Shown: positions 8,644-17,652 of the stretch, piece by piece | Layout of the letters: every line of letters starts with the position of its first letter | How positions within the stretch are numbered: position 1 is the first letter of the stretch | NCBI RefSeq assembly: GCF_017873395.1 | Contig: NZ_JAGGKC010000015.1 | Location: 28,276 to 92,275 of the forward strand | DNA length: 64,000 nucleotides | Source of the DNA: Youngiibacter multivorans | GTDB lineage: Bacteria > Bacillota > Clostridia > Clostridiales > Clostridiaceae | Reading direction: 5' to 3' | Translations under genes and position numbers: made by a program | The notes under the pieces: model-generated | What the model saw: the letters and a program-made list of their open reading frames with translations, nothing else | Database searches by the model: none | Told to the model about the DNA's origin: nothing

Positions 8644-8692
8644 TGGTCAAATAAACAGGGGATCTTCTGATTTTATCCTGTTTATTTGACCA
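8644..8692 (-). repeat. Perfect 16-base hairpin between aldolase and permease genes
   Basis: TGGTCAAATAAACAGG and its exact complement are separated by 17 bases. No T-tract follows on the minus strand, so it looks less like a terminator than an intercistronic element that could tune permease expression or protect the upstream message. Confidence 0.75.
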
Positions 8693-8707
8693 GATTTTCA
8701 GCAGCTG

Positions 8708-9676
8708 CTAAAACTGATTCATGTCTACGGCAGGAAGTTCACTATTCTTAAGTCCAAGTGCTACCCAGTCCTTTTCTTCCTGATTGAGTGGAAGAACTGG
8801 CTTTCTCATAATTCCGTTGGAGAATATTCCTCTCTGTACAAGCGCTTCCTTAAGCTTTGCATGAGCCTCACCTGATGGCTGTCCACCACCGTATATTGCC
8901 TGTGAGATGTGGAATATTCTATCTGACCAGTTCTGAGCTTCTTTGAGAGTGTGCTTGTCCGGATTCGAGAAGACTTCCCATGCAGGGCAGATCAGTTCAG
9001 GAACACAACCTGCGAATCCTATCAAAGCTCCGTCCATTCCTGGGAACCAGCTTACACATAAAGTCTCATCATGGCAAGTGATCAGGGAAACATCAGGACA
9101 CTCTTTCCTTAACAATCTTACATCATGTTCGTATATAGATGTTACTCTTGTTCCCATCTTTATGGACTTCACATGGTCTATTTCCTTGCACATCTTTATA
9201 AGGGTCTCAACAGGGTAGTTCGCCTTTGATGTAGCCGGATACAGATGGATTATGATATCAATGTCAGCGCCTTCTGCAACATCCTTAACATAATGGAAAG
9301 GTGCATCATGGTGCATTCCGAATCTTAACCACATGTGTGGAGGCATAAGGAGTATGCCGTCAGCACCTGCTGCCTTTGCTTCCTTGGCCATTTCAATTGA
9401 TTCGATCGTATTTTCACAGTTGATTCCGGAGATTATGGTCATTATATCTCCACATTCTTCTGCACATATTTCGATTACCCTATTACGCTCACTTCTTGAA
9501 AGTCCTGTAATTTCGCCAGTATGTCCGTTGCAGACCAGCCCCTGGATTCCCTTGTCATAGAAGCTCTTGAGCCATCTGAGATATTTCCTGAACTCTTCCT
9601 CATTGATTGAATAGTCATCATTGAGTGGAACCGATACTGCAGGGAATATGGTCTTGAAATTCTTAGTCTTTGTCAT
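8708..9676 (-). CDS. Dihydrodipicolinate synthase / N-acetylneuraminate lyase family aldolase
   Basis: A TIM-barrel class I aldolase of 322 residues. The GHTGE loop near residue 50, the catalytic Tyr in IIHLYPATS, and the Schiff-base Lys in VKSIKMGT are all visible. The family cleaves or forms 2-keto acids, and many members act on sugar acids or hydroxyproline products rather than in lysine synthesis. The clustering with a permease and a LacI regulator points to a catabolic role here. AAGGAGATTATAAA before the ATG at 9676 decides the start; the frame extends upstream to 9733 without a ribosome site. The exact substrate is not determinable. Confidence 0.85.
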   Translation of the reverse strand: MTKTKNFKTIFPAVSVPLNDDYSINEEEFRKYLRWLKSFYDKGIQGLVCNGHTGEITGLSRSERNRVIEICAEECGDIMTIISGINCENTIESIEMAKEAKAAGADGILLMPPHMWLRFGMHHDAPFHYVKDVAEGADIDIIIHLYPATSKANYPVETLIKMCKEIDHVKSIKMGTRVTSIYEHDVRLLRKECPDVSLITCHDETLCVSWFPGMDGALIGFAGCVPELICPAWEVFSNPDKHTLKEAQNWSDRIFHISQAIYGGGQPSGEAHAKLKEALVQRGIFSNGIMRKPVLPLNQEEKDWVALGLKNSELPAVDMNQF

Positions 9677-9763
9677 TTTATAATCTCCTTTTTTTTTGGT
9701 AGCGTTGTTCTCTGATAAGCTGCAGATAAGCAATTAACTTGCGCGCTAGATAATTTTTATCTG

Positions 9764-9773
9764 CAAACGATTG
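9764..9773. promoter_or_regulatory. LacI-type operator, aldolase side
   Basis: The 13-base context GCAAACGATTGTA matches 12 of 13 bases of the site at 10016-10028. The core CAAACGATTG is a near-palindrome with the central CG typical of LacI-family sites. It lies about 90 bases upstream of the aldolase start. Confidence 0.65.
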
Positions 9774-9778
9774 TATGT

Positions 9779-9798
9779 TGTGATACAATTTAATCACA
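9779..9798. repeat. TGTGAT-N8-ATCACA palindrome
   Basis: Perfect 6-base arms in the divergent regulatory region. The spacing is wider than a CRP site, so the binding protein is unknown. A second partial palindrome, AGGTGAAATCACCT, lies about 100 bases further on. Confidence 0.5.
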
Positions 9799-10002
9799 GC
9801 ATGAATCAGTCGTCAATGGATTATGCGCAACCTACAATTTTTTGCATATTATTGCCTGTGAAATCGATGTGAAACCGTGTTTTGAGGTGAAATCACCTGT
9901 TTTATGCATTTATTCAGAGATATTTTGGTTCCATGCACGTACTCGAAATCAGACTGAACATGCAAAATATCAATCAGTTTATTGGTCAATATAAACATGT
10001 AT

Positions 10003-10032
10003 CTGTCAATTATAAGCAATCGATTGTATAAT
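10003..10032 (+). promoter_or_regulatory. Promoter and overlapping operator of the lacI-type gene
   Basis: The -10 is TATAAT (10027-10032). A weak -35, CTGTCA, sits 18 bases upstream. The perfect palindrome CAATCGATTG (10017-10026) directly abuts the -10, so bound regulator would block its own promoter. Confidence 0.7.
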
Positions 10033-10055
10033 GCTGTCATAAAGGAGATGATATT

Positions 10056-11051
10056 GTGGCTACAATGAAAGATGTGGCAAAACTGGCCTGTGTAGACATC
10101 AGCACTGTTTCCAGGGCACTTAACGATACTGCATATGTTCATCCTGAAACAAGAGAGCGAATCTTTGCTGCAGTGAAAGAGCTCAGTTATCAGCCTAATG
10201 TCCTTGCTCAGGGGCTTAAGAAAGGTAAAAGACATACTATAGGTGTTGTGCTTCCAAGGCTGCACATGGCGATTTTCTCGGAAATCATGCAGGGAATTGA
10301 AAAGGAAGCCAGGAAGTACAATTACGCTACATTGATCTGCAACACAGAGGATGATCCTGAGATTGAAAAGGAAAGTCTGAGCAGACTAAGGAACGGTTTT
10401 GTAGATGGGATAATAATTGCAGGTACTGGACGAAACATAAGATTGCTTCATGATATTAAAGCGAGCGGTATATCAGTAGCACAAATCGTCAGAGACCAGG
10501 ACACTTCAGTCAGCAGCGTAATTGCAAACTATGAGGCTTGCGGATATGAGGGCACCAAGTTTTTGGCACGCAAAGGATGCAAAGAAATCGGGCTGATAAA
10601 CGGGAATACACACCTGGCTCCCTACAGAGACAGGTATAAGGGTTACAAGGCAGCACTCAAGGAACTGAACCTGAAAGAGAATTACAATACTTCATTGGAG
10701 CCATCCAATACATTCGAATATGGTTATAATTGTGCCAAGAAGCTGCTGGAGAACAATGAGAAGCTTGATGCAATCATGGTTTCAGTTGATATCCAGGGAA
10801 TTGGAGCAATGAGAGCAATAAAGGAAAAGAAGCTGAGAGTTCCTGATGACATACGTCTCATGAGCCTTACCGGGCATACAGTTGGAAGTATGCTGGAAAC
10901 CACCATGACGGCACTGGAAATACCTGCACATGAAATGGGGGAGAAGGTTGCCAAGATGATTATTGAGGACATAGAGGCTCCATCAGACAAGAAACCAAGT
11001 GCGCAGCATCTGACCTTCAATGCATCCTTAGTTGAAAGAGAGAGCACATAG
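10056..11051 (+). CDS. LacI-family transcriptional regulator
   Basis: A 331-residue regulator. Residues 1-50 form the helix-turn-helix and hinge (ATMKDVAKLACVDISTVSRA), and the rest is a periplasmic-binding-protein-like sensor domain. The GTG start is set by AAAGGAGATGAT. It is divergent from the aldolase/permease operon and two matching palindromes lie between them, so it most likely represses both units and responds to an organic or sugar acid. No catabolite effector can be read from the sequence. Confidence 0.9.
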   Translation: MATMKDVAKLACVDISTVSRALNDTAYVHPETRERIFAAVKELSYQPNVLAQGLKKGKRHTIGVVLPRLHMAIFSEIMQGIEKEARKYNYATLICNTEDDPEIEKESLSRLRNGFVDGIIIAGTGRNIRLLHDIKASGISVAQIVRDQDTSVSSVIANYEACGYEGTKFLARKGCKEIGLINGNTHLAPYRDRYKGYKAALKELNLKENYNTSLEPSNTFEYGYNCAKKLLENNEKLDAIMVSVDIQGIGAMRAIKEKKLRVPDDIRLMSLTGHTVGSMLETTMTALEIPAHEMGEKVAKMIIEDIEAPSDKKPSAQHLTFNASLVEREST

Positions 11052-11296
11052 GAGCCATGAAATGATGAGAATCAATTTCCCGCAAGAAGCATAAAAAGCT
11101 AGCTGCATCAGTCTTGAGTTAGAAAATGAAGTCAAACTATTCCATATCAAACAACAGTAGATTAATGACAGGGGATCCATCACGGATTATTAATAGCAGC
11201 CGTATTGGTCTTTCGTATTCACGTCACTGAATTTCAATGTGATAAAAGTGTGGATGTGCAATTTCCGGTTATTCTATAGTTTATTTTCCCATGAAT

Positions 11297-11353
11297 AATG
11301 CTCCCCATATGATAAACAGTTTTTTACTGTGTACCATATGGGGAGCATTTTAG
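11297..11353. terminator. Shared terminator between lacI-type gene and carB
   Basis: AATGCTCCCCATATG and CATATGGGGAGCATT pair perfectly. The loop holds a smaller ACAGT/ACTGT stem. The genes on both sides converge on it; TTTTAG follows on the plus strand. Confidence 0.85.
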
Positions 11354-11369
11354 TAGAAACACTATTGAG

Positions 11370-14300
11370 CTATTTTATGTTCGCGTGGTATTCCTGCAGG
11401 GACCGTATCATCGACAATGGCATATTGTTCTCAATGTATGCCTTTATTCCTTTAGCGCTGGCAAAAGCAGCTGTCATAGTTGTAATATAGGGGACCTTGT
11501 GTCTGACGGCCAGCATGCAGATGGAAATGTCGTCGAATTCACTAATTCTGGAGCTTGGAGTGTTTATTATCAGCTTGATTTCATTGTTGTAGATGCTATC
11601 AGAAATATTAGGACGACCCTCATGCAATTTTTTGATTTCTTCGCAGTTCACCCCGTTATTCTGCAGGAAAGCGCAGGTGCCTTTTGTAGCTCTGATCTTG
11701 AAGCCGATTTCCATGAACACCTTGGCAGCCTTCAAGACTTCCTGCTTATCGTTGTCATTTACACTGATCAGAACAGTTCCAGATGTTGGAAGCGGAAAGG
11801 AAGTTGATTCCTGTGCCTTGACATAGGCAAGTTCAAAAGAATCTGCCATACCCAGCACTTCTCCTGTAGACCGCATTTCTGGCCCCAGAACCGGATGTAC
11901 CTCCGGGAACATGTTAAAGGGCAATACAGCTTCCTTCACACCATAATGAGGGATATTCTTGTTTACCAATAGGCTCATGTCACAATTTTCACCGGAATAT
12001 ACAGCCATGATGATCTCCGTGGCAATGCTGGCCATGGGGATGTTGCAGACCTTAGAAACCAATGGCACGGTCCTTGAGCCTCTTGGGTTTGCTTCCAGAA
12101 CGTAAACCGTGTCGCCTTCGATGGCATACTGCATGTTCATCAGACCTACGACCTTCATCTCCTTCGCAATCTTCTTGGTATATTCAACGATTGTCTTCAA
12201 GTGCTCTTCCCGAATGCTTATGGGCGGGATGACACAAGCTGAGTCGCCGGAATGTATCCCTGCATATTCTATGTGTTCCATGACTGTCGGTACGAATGCG
12301 TCCTTACCATCTGCGATTGCATCAGCTTCAGCTTCTGTAGCATCCTTAAGGAAACGGTCAACCAGAATCGGACGATCCTTCGTGACACCAACTGCAGACA
12401 CCATGTATTGTCTGAGCATCTCATCGTCATGGACAACCTTCATTCCGCGGCCTCCAAGAACATAGGACGGTCTGACCATCAATGGATAACCAATACGATG
12501 TGCGATTTCGATTGCTTCCTCCACATTTACTGCCATACCTGATTCAGGCATCGGTATATCCAGCTTTTCCATGATGTTCCTGAACAGGTCCCTGTCTTCC
12601 GCAAGGTCTATGGTCTCTTGGGAGGTACCGAGGATTTTAACCCCAGCCTTCTCCAGTTCACCTGCTATATTGAGAGGAGTCTGACCACCGAAGGAAACAA
12701 TTATCCCTTCAGGTTTTTCCTTTTCATATATGCTAAGGACATCCTCGACCGTAAGTGGTTCGAAGTACAGCTTGTCAGAGGTATCATAGTCTGTTGAGAC
12801 TGTTTCCGGGTTACAGTTGACCATGACTGTTTCGTAACCCAAGTCCTTCAGGGTATAGGCAGCATGAACACAGCAATAGTCAAATTCTATGCCCTGTCCT
12901 ATCCTGTTAGGGCCTCCTCCAAGTATCATGACCTTCTTCTGGGTGCTTACAGGAGTGGTGTCAGGAGCGTTATAGGTAGAGAAGTAGTATGACGCGTTTT
13001 CAACACCGCTTACAGGAACCGCTTCCCATCCTTCAACAGCACCAATCTTTGTCCTCTTTTCACGGATTTCGTATTCACTTATTCCCAGAAGCTTTGAAAG
13101 ATATCGGTCTGCAAAGCCGTCCTTCTTGGCTTTGATAAGCAGCTCATCAGGAAGGTCCGCTCCACGGTGCTTGAGCAGCTCTTCTTCAAACTGAACAAGC
13201 TCTTTCATCTGCTCAAGGAAATATGGCTTAATATAGGTCAGGGAATAAAGACTGTCTACGTCCGCACCTTTCCTAAGCGCCTCATATAGGATAAATTGGC
13301 GTTCGCTGCTAGGTTCTGCCAGCAAAACGAGCAGCTCATCAAGTGTTTTCTCGTTAAAGTCCTTTGCAAAGCCAAGCCCATATCTACCAATCTCAAGAGA
13401 CCTGATAGCTTTTTGCATCGCTTCCTTATAGTTTTTACCGATACTCATGACTTCACCGACAGCACGCATCTGGGTTCCGAGCTTGTCAATGGAACCAGGG
13501 AACTTCTCAAAAGCCCATCTGGGGAACTTGATTACCACATAGTCGCCTGAAGGGGTGTATTTTTCAAGAGTCCCGTCCCGCCAGTAGGGTATTTCATCAA
13601 GGGTGAGTCCGGCTGCGAGCAAACAGGATACATAGGCTATTGGAAATCCAGTCGCCTTGGATGCCAGAGCTGAGGAGCGTGAGGTACGGGGATTGATTTC
13701 AATGATTACTACCCGTCCGGTTTTAGGGTCATGTGCAAACTGGACATTGGTTCCGCCTATGACATCAATAGCTTCAACCACATCGTAGGAATATTTCTGA
13801 AGACGCTTCTGAAGCTCATCGCTTATTGTAAGCATCGGGGCAGAGCATATGGAATCTCCTGTGTGTACGCCGACTGCATCGATATTTTCGATGAAACATA
13901 CAGTAATCATCTGATTCTTGCTGTCCCTTACGACCTCCAGCTCAAGTTCTTCCCAGCCGAGAACTGATTCTTCTACCAGAATCTGACCCACCATGCTGGC
14001 AGCTATGCCACGTGCCGCTATTACCCTCAGTTCGTCGATGTTATACACAAGACCGCCGCCTGTACCACCCATGGTGTAAGCCGGACGGATCACTACAGGA
14101 TATCCAAGTTCATCAGCGATCCTTTCTGCCTCCTCCACACTGTAGGAAGCCATGCTTCTTGGCATGTCTATACCCAGCTTTGCCATGGTATTTTTGAATT
14201 CGATGCGATCTTCGCCTCTTTCGATGGCATCGATCTGAACTCCAATCACCTTGACACCGTATTTCTCCAGTACCCCGAGCTTTGAAAGCTCAGAACAAAG

Positions 14301-14591
14301 ATTAAGGGCCATCTGGCCTCCGAGATTTGGAAGAACAGCATCAGGCATTTCTTTTGCAATGATTTTTTTAAGACTTTTGACATTCAGCGGCTCAATATAA
14401 GTAGAGTCAGCGATGCCGGGATCGGTCATTATGGTAGCAGGATTTGAATTTACCAATACTATCTTGTAACCTAATCTACGCAGTGCTTTACAGGCCTGGG
14501 TGCCTGAATAGTCAAACTCACAGCCCTGACCTATGACGATAGGTCCGGACCCAATGATCAGAATCTTGTTGATGTCAGTTCTCTTTGGCAT
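11370..14591 (-). CDS. carB: Carbamoyl-phosphate synthase large subunit
   Basis: Makes carbamoyl phosphate from bicarbonate, ammonia (normally channelled from CarA) and two ATP, for pyrimidines and arginine. At 1073 residues it is full length, with two duplicated ATP-grasp halves: KILIIGSGPIVIGQGCEFDY near residue 9 and KVMILGGGPNRIGQGIEFDY near 554. Oligomerisation lies between them and a C-terminal MGS-like allosteric domain follows (from about 935). The start is supported by GAGGAG 6 bases before the ATG. No carA lies on either side, although the pair is usually adjacent. Its control may therefore be separate, or it uses free ammonia. Confidence 0.95.
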   Translation of the reverse strand: MPKRTDINKILIIGSGPIVIGQGCEFDYSGTQACKALRRLGYKIVLVNSNPATIMTDPGIADSTYIEPLNVKSLKKIIAKEMPDAVLPNLGGQMALNLCSELSKLGVLEKYGVKVIGVQIDAIERGEDRIEFKNTMAKLGIDMPRSMASYSVEEAERIADELGYPVVIRPAYTMGGTGGGLVYNIDELRVIAARGIAASMVGQILVEESVLGWEELELEVVRDSKNQMITVCFIENIDAVGVHTGDSICSAPMLTISDELQKRLQKYSYDVVEAIDVIGGTNVQFAHDPKTGRVVIIEINPRTSRSSALASKATGFPIAYVSCLLAAGLTLDEIPYWRDGTLEKYTPSGDYVVIKFPRWAFEKFPGSIDKLGTQMRAVGEVMSIGKNYKEAMQKAIRSLEIGRYGLGFAKDFNEKTLDELLVLLAEPSSERQFILYEALRKGADVDSLYSLTYIKPYFLEQMKELVQFEEELLKHRGADLPDELLIKAKKDGFADRYLSKLLGISEYEIREKRTKIGAVEGWEAVPVSGVENASYYFSTYNAPDTTPVSTQKKVMILGGGPNRIGQGIEFDYCCVHAAYTLKDLGYETVMVNCNPETVSTDYDTSDKLYFEPLTVEDVLSIYEKEKPEGIIVSFGGQTPLNIAGELEKAGVKILGTSQETIDLAEDRDLFRNIMEKLDIPMPESGMAVNVEEAIEIAHRIGYPLMVRPSYVLGGRGMKVVHDDEMLRQYMVSAVGVTKDRPILVDRFLKDATEAEADAIADGKDAFVPTVMEHIEYAGIHSGDSACVIPPISIREEHLKTIVEYTKKIAKEMKVVGLMNMQYAIEGDTVYVLEANPRGSRTVPLVSKVCNIPMASIATEIIMAVYSGENCDMSLLVNKNIPHYGVKEAVLPFNMFPEVHPVLGPEMRSTGEVLGMADSFELAYVKAQESTSFPLPTSGTVLISVNDNDKQEVLKAAKVFMEIGFKIRATKGTCAFLQNNGVNCEEIKKLHEGRPNISDSIYNNEIKLIINTPSSRISEFDDISICMLAVRHKVPYITTMTAAFASAKGIKAYIENNMPLSMIRSLQEYHANIK

Positions 14592-15050
14592 AATAACTCC
14601 TCGCTTTGCATAATTATCCTAAGTTCGTTAATGTGATAAGATAATCATGATTAGAATAAGTGCAGTATACACTTAAAAACATTGTAGACTAGAAAGCGGA
14701 TTCATGTAAATATTTTTTATAAATATGCATTATCTTTCTGGGTTCATCACAAATTTCGTGCAGGCAGATTATAAACTTGTCTCATAGAATTAGATTTTCA
14801 TTCAAAGGATGGTTTGTAGATGGAGTGATAGATAAGAATATATATTTTAATTTACACAGGCAGAAATGTTTATTTATCCATAATAGTGTAAGTGGTTGAG
14901 ACCTCTTGAAGTGACTTAAAATCAATTTGATTACCTGGCATTAATTTTTCGGCATGATTTCAATAATTTGGGAAATGAAAACCCAAGGAACGTATCGATC
15001 CGAATTATCCTGGAGTACGCACAATGCAAGCGATTAACAGCGGAATTCTA
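14592..15050. other. 460-base gap upstream of carB
   Basis: Divergent promoter region with no coding signal. Near carB the dyad AAGTG-TATACTG-CACTT (complement of about 14658-14674) is a possible operator. I see no PyrR-type attenuator or other named riboswitch. Confidence 0.4.
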
Positions 15051-15053
15051 GAA

Positions 15054-15084
15054 TTGATTATATAAATGGCCAGTGTGATATAAT
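15054..15084 (+). promoter_or_regulatory. Extended -10 promoter of the MazG/helicase pair
   Basis: TGATATAAT (15076-15084) gives a TGn-extended -10 with a perfect TATAAT. TTGATT lies upstream with a long spacer of 19 bases, tolerable with an extended -10. Confidence 0.65.
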
Positions 15085-15152
15085 TAAGGTAACTAAATTG
15101 GATGATAAATAGATATTCTAATATAAAATTGCATTTAGGCATGGGGGTTATG

Positions 15153-15488
15153 ATGGATAGCGAAACTTTGAAAGCCGTTGTTAAATTCCGTGATGAAAGG
15201 AACTGGAGACAATTCCATAATCCGAAGGATCTTGCAATTTCAATCTCAATAGAAGCTGCTGAGCTCCTGGAAGTATTCCAATGGTCAGGACAGGATACTG
15301 ACGTAGAGGACAAACTGGACAAAGTGAAGGAAGAGCTTGCGGATGTCATAATATACAGCATACTAATGTCCGATAGACTGGGTCTTGATATTGATAAGAT
15401 TGTCATGGATAAGCTAAGAAAGAATTCGGAAAAGTACGAAGTGGAAAAGGCTTACGGCAATAGTAAAAAATACACGGAGTTAAGGTGA
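15153..15488 (+). CDS. MazG-like nucleotide pyrophosphohydrolase
   Basis: All-alpha NTP pyrophosphatase of 111 residues. The family motif is visible as SISIEAAELLEVFQW (ExxE, near residues 29-43) and EELADVIIYSILMSD (E-x-x-D, near 63-77), the Mg-binding carboxylates. Such proteins hydrolyse NTPs to NMPs. The ATG at 15153 is chosen over that at 15150 or the upstream 15102 because GGGGG lies 5 bases before it. The downstream helicase starts 4 bases after this stop, so the two are translationally linked. Confidence 0.88.
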   Translation: MDSETLKAVVKFRDERNWRQFHNPKDLAISISIEAAELLEVFQWSGQDTDVEDKLDKVKEELADVIIYSILMSDRLGLDIDKIVMDKLRKNSEKYEVEKAYGNSKKYTELR

Positions 15489-15492
15489 TCTG

Positions 15493-17385
15493 ATGATAAT
15501 ATACAAGAACGATGTTGAGGGATTCAGGAATGCTGTTGACAACAATCGGATAGTTCCTGACATAGTGAAGGAATACACTGAGAAGTATGGCCGAAAGGTA
15601 AATGACAACGAGAGGAAATCGTGGAACAACTCTCTTAAATTCATGGAGACAGCACTAAGGAAATCAAATGTTCCCGGAGACTGCGGTGTTCTGATTGAAT
15701 ATAACATACCCTCAACCAGTAAAAGGATAGATTTCATTGTTTCTGGACATGATGGAGAGGGGAATGCAAATTTTGTAATTGTCGAGCTTAAACAATGGGA
15801 AAAGGCTGCAGCTACTAAGAAGGAAGACCTGGTCTCAGCATATGTCGGTGGAGGTGTTCGTGAGGTTTCACATCCGTCATACCAGGCTTATTCATATAAA
15901 AAATTCCTGACAGACATGAATGAAGCGGTATACACGAAGAATATTCAACCTTACTCTTGCGCGTATCTGCATAACTATATCTCAAATCATCCCGAACCAC
16001 TGACACTTCCACAGTATTCTGAAATCATTATGGATTCTCCAGTATTCTTCTCACAGGATATCAATAGGCTTGAAGCCTTTATTAAGAAATACGTGGGGAT
16101 GGGGAATGGAAAGCACATACTTTATCAGATTGAAAATGGCAAGATCAGGCCATCCAGAAAATTTGTTGAATACATTGCAGAAATGTTTGATGGAAATGAA
16201 GTCTATACTCTGCTTGATGAACAAAAGGTAGCTTTCTCAAATATTATGGAATATGCTCTGGACTCACAGTGTAAAACAACCATAATCGTCAATGGTGGAC
16301 CTGGTACAGGGAAATCTGTGGTTGCAATGAATGCATTGGTTGAACTTCTGAAACATGGATTGAATCCTAAATTCATAGCACCGAACGCATCTTTCAAGGA
16401 GACTATAATCAGCATGCTTTCAGGAAGCAGAAAATACTCCAAGAAGAGGATTGCAGCATTGTTCTCAGGTTCTGGCTCCTTTTGGAATGCACTTGATGAC
16501 GAATTCGATGCGATGATTGTCGATGAGGCTCACAGGTTAAAGAAAAAAGGAACTTACATGTATAAAGGCATTAGCCAGGTTGATGATGTTATCAAAGCTT
16601 CAAGGGTAAATGTATTCTTCATTGACGATCATCAGAGGATACGCCCAGATGACGAAGGTACAGTTGAAAGGATACGAGAGGTTGCGCTGGCTAGGGATTC
16701 TGAAGTTGTATATGTTGAGCTTGAAGCTCAATTCAGATGTGCAGGTGCGGATGGCTTCATGAACTGGATTGATCACACACTTGGAATCAGAGAAACAGGT
16801 AATTTTGATGGTTGGGACGAAGGTACATTTGAATTTGAGCTTGTAGACAATCCACATGACCTCGTGAGTAAAATCAAGCAAAAGAACTCTTTAGGATTCA
16901 AATCGAGAATCCTGGCAGGGTATGCATGGGAATGGACAAGTGCAAAGGATGGCAATCCAAACTCAGAGATTGAAGATGTAACCATCGAGGAACACGGATT
17001 CAGAATGCCATGGAATAGCAGGAGCAGTCAGTATACATGGGCATCTGATGACGATAAGCAGGACCAGATAGGATGCATCCACACATCCCAGGGACTAGAG
17101 TTCGATTACGTTGGAATAATTATCGGAAATGACTTGAGATTCAATCCGATGACAAATGAGATTTATGGAAGCTACAACGACTATAAGGATTCCACTGGAA
17201 AGAAGGGGTTGAAAGAAAATCCTGCTGAACTGACAAGACTGATCAAGAACATATATCGAGTCTTACTGTCACGTGGAATGAAAGGCTGCTATGTATATTG
17301 TCGTGACAGCTACCTGAATGACTATCTGGCCTCAAGGCTAAGCAAGGAAACTAAATCCTTCTCATACCCATTTGGAACAGAGTAA
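15493..17385 (+). CDS. Nuclease-helicase (PD-(D/E)XK plus DUF2075-type SF1 helicase)
   Basis: A 630-residue two-domain protein. Residues 65-145 look like a PD-(D/E)XK nuclease: LIEYN, RIDFIV with D80, VELKQW with E98 and K100, then a Q-x6-K helix (YQAYSYKKF). Residues 240-630 are a superfamily 1 helicase of the DUF2075/Schlafen-like type: Walker A GGPGTGKS (268-275), VDEAH (343-347), DDHQ (378-381), QFRC (413-416) and HTSQGLEFDYVG near the end. AAGGTGAT precedes the ATG. The domain set resembles single-protein antiphage nuclease-helicases. With MazG it could deplete nucleotides and cut invading DNA or RNA, but no defence activity is shown. Confidence 0.85.
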   Translation: MIIYKNDVEGFRNAVDNNRIVPDIVKEYTEKYGRKVNDNERKSWNNSLKFMETALRKSNVPGDCGVLIEYNIPSTSKRIDFIVSGHDGEGNANFVIVELKQWEKAAATKKEDLVSAYVGGGVREVSHPSYQAYSYKKFLTDMNEAVYTKNIQPYSCAYLHNYISNHPEPLTLPQYSEIIMDSPVFFSQDINRLEAFIKKYVGMGNGKHILYQIENGKIRPSRKFVEYIAEMFDGNEVYTLLDEQKVAFSNIMEYALDSQCKTTIIVNGGPGTGKSVVAMNALVELLKHGLNPKFIAPNASFKETIISMLSGSRKYSKKRIAALFSGSGSFWNALDDEFDAMIVDEAHRLKKKGTYMYKGISQVDDVIKASRVNVFFIDDHQRIRPDDEGTVERIREVALARDSEVVYVELEAQFRCAGADGFMNWIDHTLGIRETGNFDGWDEGTFEFELVDNPHDLVSKIKQKNSLGFKSRILAGYAWEWTSAKDGNPNSEIEDVTIEEHGFRMPWNSRSSQYTWASDDDKQDQIGCIHTSQGLEFDYVGIIIGNDLRFNPMTNEIYGSYNDYKDSTGKKGLKENPAELTRLIKNIYRVLLSRGMKGCYVYCRDSYLNDYLASRLSKETKSFSYPFGTE

Positions 17386-17507
17386 TGAATTGAATTAATG
17401 TATCTAAATAAGGGTTGTATTCGCACATATCAATGAGGTCGTTCTACACAAATTAAAAGCTAGTCAAGGATTATTCCGAAAAGTGCAGTTCCGAAGTTTA
17501 ATATTTC

Positions 17508-17557
17508 AAAATGCACACTCCCTCATGTAAAATTCTACAAGGGGCAGTGTGCATTTT
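17508..17557. terminator. Terminator after the nuclease-helicase
   Basis: AAAATGCACACT pairs exactly with AGTGTGCATTTT around a loop holding a CCC/GGG extension. A/T tracts on both flanks suit the two converging units. Confidence 0.85.
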
Positions 17558-17652
17558 AAATAGTCTTGTTATTAATCTAATGTTAATTTGAACACTATAT
17601 TAGTTATATCTGAATGTGCATGTGAGATTGGGGCAGAAGGGAAATTACCAAG

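Noticed and set aside
9779..9798. CRP-type site TGTGA...TCACA
   Set aside because: The arms are separated by 10 bases rather than 6, and CRP regulation is unusual in Clostridia. Kept only as a palindrome.
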